A program made the translations under genes and the position numbers. DNA of 64,000 bases from Clostridium oryzae (GTDB lineage: Bacteria > Bacillota > Clostridia > Clostridiales > Clostridiaceae). Below are positions 61,813 to 64,000 of this stretch, piece after piece (within the stretch, counting starts at the first letter, position 1; every line of letters begins with the position of its first letter). The notes beneath the pieces are model-generated. The model was not told the DNA's origin. It worked only from the letters and a program-made list of their open reading frames with translations, and searched no databases. The DNA is taken from assembly GCF_002029235.1 (NCBI RefSeq), contig NZ_MZGV01000016.1, forward strand, positions 1-64,000, in the 5' to 3' direction.

Positions 61813-61881
61813 AAAATAGTTTCTTTTCGGAAACTATTTTAACACCTTAGTAAAATAATTGCAATATGGAAACTATTTTTT
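61813..61881 (-). promoter_or_regulatory. Operator of the MarR/UvrA2-like operon
   Basis: AAAATAGTTTC (61813-61823) and GAAACTATTTT (61830-61840) are exact complements with a 6-nt spacer. A third half-site, GGAAACTATTTTTT, lies at 61868-61881. The repeated GAAACTATTT word is the expected MarR site. Confidence 0.65.
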
Positions 61882-61989
61882 AAAATAAAAACTGATATAA
61901 AAGACAATAGAAAAATGAATTTAAGGGCTGGATTAATTACGACTTTTAAGTACAACTTTTGTTAAACAGAATATAAAAAATGCAATATA

Positions 61990-62290
61990 TTCAAACAATC
62001 ACTTATATGATTGCCAAAATGGCAATTAAAATAATAAAGTTTAATATTATTTGAAAATGCAAACGTTTAAAGAATAAAAGTCACAATTGTCTGAAAAATT
62101 GCTTGCTTGTTTCTCTGATGGAAGGCAGTAGATATAAAATAAGTATAAGAAAAGTCAGTAAGTTTTACTGATTTCATTAAGGAAGGTGTTAATCATGAAC
62201 AGGGCAGCCGGAGGGAAAGCATCATAAGTGCATATATGCATAATTTCAAAGATCCCATTAAGTTTTAATAATAAAGGATTATTGAGGTGA
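61990..62290 (+). promoter_or_regulatory. Long leader/regulatory region of the aldehyde dehydrogenase gene
   Basis: It contains an inverted repeat ATTGCCA-AAA-TGGCAAT around 62010-62028 and a near-cre site TGCAAACGTTTAAA (62058-62071; one mismatch to the CcpA consensus TGNAANCGNTNNCA). A short peptide frame with its own ribosome site is at 62195-62227, followed by a perfect TGCATATATGCA palindrome (62229-62240). Catabolite control and translational or attenuation control are both possible. Confidence 0.45.
62195..62227 (+). CDS. Possible leader peptide upstream of aldehyde dehydrogenase
   Basis: ATG with AAGGAAGG at about 6 nt, coding MNRAAGGKASS then stop: 10 sense codons after Met, no hydrophobic stretch and no run of one amino acid. 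The good ribosome site is the only support. It could be a chance frame or the visible part of a translated leader. Confidence 0.3.
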   Translation: MNRAAGGKAS

Positions 62291-62295
62291 AATTT

Positions 62296-63771
62296 ATGAG
62301 TAAAACTTTAAAGATGTATATAGATGGAAAATGGGTGGATGCTATGGGCGGCGGAAAGAGAAATATAATAAATCCTGCTACAGGAGAGATTATAGCTGTC
62401 ACAGCAGACGGTAACAAGGAGGATGTAGTGGCAGCAGTTGCAGCTGCTAAACGAGCTTTCTATGAAGATGGCTGGATGGACACTCCTGCAGTTGAAAGAG
62501 CAAAGTATTTATTTAAGGCAGCAGACATATTGGAATCAAGAGTTGAAGAACTAGCGAAGCTTGAAACGTTAAACAATGGGAAACCGCTTAGAGAATCCAC
62601 TTATGATATATATGATGCAGCAGCCTGCTTTAGATATTATGCAGGAATTGCTACAAAACCTCATGGAGAAACTTTTGAAGTACCAGATGGAGCACATACT
62701 ATTGTAATCAGGGAGCCTATAGGAGTATGTGGAATGATTATACCATGGAATTATCCACTGCTAATGTCAGCTTGGAAGCTTGGTCCGGCACTTGCAGCGG
62801 GTAATACGGCGGTATTTAAACCCTCAGAAGTAACACCTCTTACAGCAATCAAATTATTTGAAATATTTGAGGAAGCTGGATTACCGAAAGGTGTTGCTAA
62901 TCTTGTAATGGGGGATGGACCTAAGGTTGGAGCAGAGATCGCTTCCAACATGGAGATAGACAAAGTTGCCTTCACAGGTGGAACAAAGACAGGGCGGAGC
63001 ATTATGACAGCTGCTACAGGTAATATTAAGAAGATATCTTTGGAGCTTGGCGGGAAGTCACCTAATATCGTATTTGAGGATGCAGATTTTGAGACAGCAG
63101 TGGATTATGCGTTATATGGAATATTCTGCAATCAGGGTCAGGTTTGTTCAGCAGGATCAAGGCTGATTCTACAGGAAAGCATTTATGATAAATTTATAGA
63201 AAGACTTGTGGAGAGAGCTAAAAGAATAAAAGTAGGAAATGGATTAGACAATGGTATTGAGATGGGACCGCTAATAACGGAAGCTCATATGAAGAAGGTG
63301 TTAAATTATATTGAGATCGGAAAGAAGGAAGGGGCTAAACTAGTCTGCGGAGGAAATAGAATTGAAAATGGTAACTTGAAGAATGGATATTTTGTAGAAC
63401 CAACAATATTCATAGATACAACTCCTGATATGACTATAGTCCAGGAGGAGATATTTGGGCCAGTATTGGCAGTTCAGAAATTCAAAGATGAAGCTGAAGC
63501 AATAAAGCTTGCCAATGATACGATATATGGATTGGCCGGTGCTGTGTTCACTAATGATGGTGCAAAAGCACATAGAGTGATTAGAAAACTAAGAGCAGGA
63601 ATAACCTGGATAAATGCGTATCATCCAACTTATAATGAGGCACCTTGGGGCGGATACAAACAAAGTGGAATAGGAAGAGAATTAGGTACCTTCGGTTACG
63701 AGGAATACACAGAAGTTAAGCAGATAAGTGAGTATTTGAATGTTGAACCTGTAGGATGGTTTGCAGAATAA
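62296..63771 (+). CDS. NAD-dependent aldehyde dehydrogenase (betaine-aldehyde type)
   Basis: About 491 residues, class ALDH9/betaine-aldehyde-like. Substrate/NAD parts: PWNYPLLMSAWKLGPALAAGNTAVFKPSE (about 150-180), catalytic Glu in LELGGKSPNIVFEDADF and catalytic Cys in FCNQGQVCSAGSRL, with EEIFGPVLAVQKF and a C-terminal PWGGYKQSGIGRELG. Oxidises small aldehydes to acids. ATG 62296 is set by TTGAGGTG. Next gene is a PotA-like ATPase, hinting at polyamine or aminoaldehyde metabolism; the near-cre site suggests catabolite control. Confidence 0.88.
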   Translation: MSKTLKMYIDGKWVDAMGGGKRNIINPATGEIIAVTADGNKEDVVAAVAAAKRAFYEDGWMDTPAVERAKYLFKAADILESRVEELAKLETLNNGKPLRESTYDIYDAAACFRYYAGIATKPHGETFEVPDGAHTIVIREPIGVCGMIIPWNYPLLMSAWKLGPALAAGNTAVFKPSEVTPLTAIKLFEIFEEAGLPKGVANLVMGDGPKVGAEIASNMEIDKVAFTGGTKTGRSIMTAATGNIKKISLELGGKSPNIVFEDADFETAVDYALYGIFCNQGQVCSAGSRLILQESIYDKFIERLVERAKRIKVGNGLDNGIEMGPLITEAHMKKVLNYIEIGKKEGAKLVCGGNRIENGNLKNGYFVEPTIFIDTTPDMTIVQEEIFGPVLAVQKFKDEAEAIKLANDTIYGLAGAVFTNDGAKAHRVIRKLRAGITWINAYHPTYNEAPWGGYKQSGIGRELGTFGYEEYTEVKQISEYLNVEPVGWFAE

Positions 63772-63877
63772 TGCTTGTAGGGTTATAAAAACTACACAGG
63801 ATACGTTGATATATGTGTTTTCGGGAAAGGATGTTATTAATGTTTAATCAAAGAAGAATATTAAAGAAAGGGTGCGA

Positions 63878-64000
63878 TTGTGTAAAATGGCAGAGAATAT
63901 GGTCGAGCTTGTAAATGTAGTGAAGAAGTTCCAAGAGAATAGTGCTGCTGTTGATAATATTAATCTTACAGTAAAACAAGGAGAATTTTTGACTTTACTG
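63878..64000 (+). CDS. PotA-like ABC ATP-binding protein, N-terminal fragment
   Basis: Cut off by the end of the window. The visible residues (MAENMVELVNVVKKFQ, AAVDNINLTVKQGEFLTLL) are the start of a polyamine/spermidine-type (PotA) or sulfate/iron-type ATPase, just before the Walker A loop. TTG 63878 has GAAAGGG at 5 nt; ATG 63887 is the alternative and gives a more typical N-terminus but a 14-nt spacing. An overlapping frame of 24 codons from ATG 63839 with an AAAGG site is noted but not called. It follows the aldehyde dehydrogenase by about 105 bp. Confidence 0.7.
   Translation, partial: MCKMAENMVELVNVVKKFQENSAAVDNINLTVKQGEFLTLL

Noticed and set aside
63839..63913. Overlapping 24-codon frame before the PotA-like gene
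   Set aside because: It has an AAAGG site but no recognisable product and overlaps a conserved gene in another frame; left as a note only.

Overview
The window looks like a chromosomal segment of a low-GC, spore-lineage anaerobic Firmicute, most likely a Clostridium. The evidence is AT-rich DNA with strong AGGAGG-type ribosome binding sites, frequent TTG/GTG starts, a T-box in front of hisS, two radical-SAM proteins of the spore photoproduct lyase type, a pyruvoyl-type SpeD, DUF2089/SHOCT-like genes and a clustered tRNA operon. I see no phage, no transposase gene, no CRISPR array and no plasmid functions. Species cannot be fixed from the sequence alone.

Layout. 1-5.6 kb: a small secreted protein, a DUF2089 regulator with a SHOCT-like partner, a two-gene minus-strand operon (oligoendopeptidase F and a glycerol-1-phosphate-dehydrogenase-like enzyme) and a radical-SAM protein. 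5.6-6.35 kb: a gene-free block with two long hairpin elements. 6.3-12.9 kb: HD protein, ABC-F ATPase, DegV, a beta-propeller exoprotein, and a YkoP/polysaccharide deacetylase pair. 13-18.4 kb: a NarL-type two-component system followed by an ABC-2 exporter with two candidate attenuator hairpins in its leader. 18.6-31.4 kb: HD-GYP phosphodiesterase, a mini zinc-ribbon protein, two tandem secreted serine hydrolases, topoisomerase III, an LDH-family enzyme, paired 2TM proteins, SpeD and signal peptidase I. 31.5-38.3 kb: MarR/MFS efflux pair, T-box plus hisS, a CDP-alcohol phosphatidyltransferase, purA and a DUF1858 protein. 38.3-44.1 kb: an acyl-ACP thioesterase, a second NarL-type two-component system and a MacB/FtsX-type ABC exporter. 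44.1-48 kb: DUF3298 protein, HI0933 flavoprotein, and a seven-gene tRNA operon (Glu-Val-Asp twice, then Thr). 48-58.3 kb: a secreted M16 protease, an ECF sigma factor with its own ABC exporter operon, a zinc-ribbon membrane protein, and a nucleosidase overlapping a spore-photoproduct-lyase-like gene. 58.3-64 kb: an SDR, a MarR/UvrA2-like pair, an aldehyde dehydrogenase and the start of a PotA-like ATPase.

Functionally the window is rich in envelope-stress and drug-response modules: two two-component/ABC pairs, an ECF-sigma/ABC operon, two MarR-controlled resistance cassettes and an ABC-F protein. They are embedded among ordinary housekeeping genes.

The most interesting material is intergenic. 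(1) A dispersed family of hairpin elements of about 100-210 nt (three long copies and one short) ends in T-runs and keeps its pairing through compensatory base changes. Two long copies are preceded by a shared block of about 185 bp that starts with a perfect DnaA box. I do not recognise this family. (2) A MITE-like family with 18-19 bp terminal inverted repeats carries terminator-like hairpins. One copy supplies the last five codons and the stop of the HI0933 flavoprotein gene. (3) Short hairpins with compensatory changes precede the two tandem serine hydrolase paralogs. All coordinates and motifs were read by eye; no database search or folding program was run.
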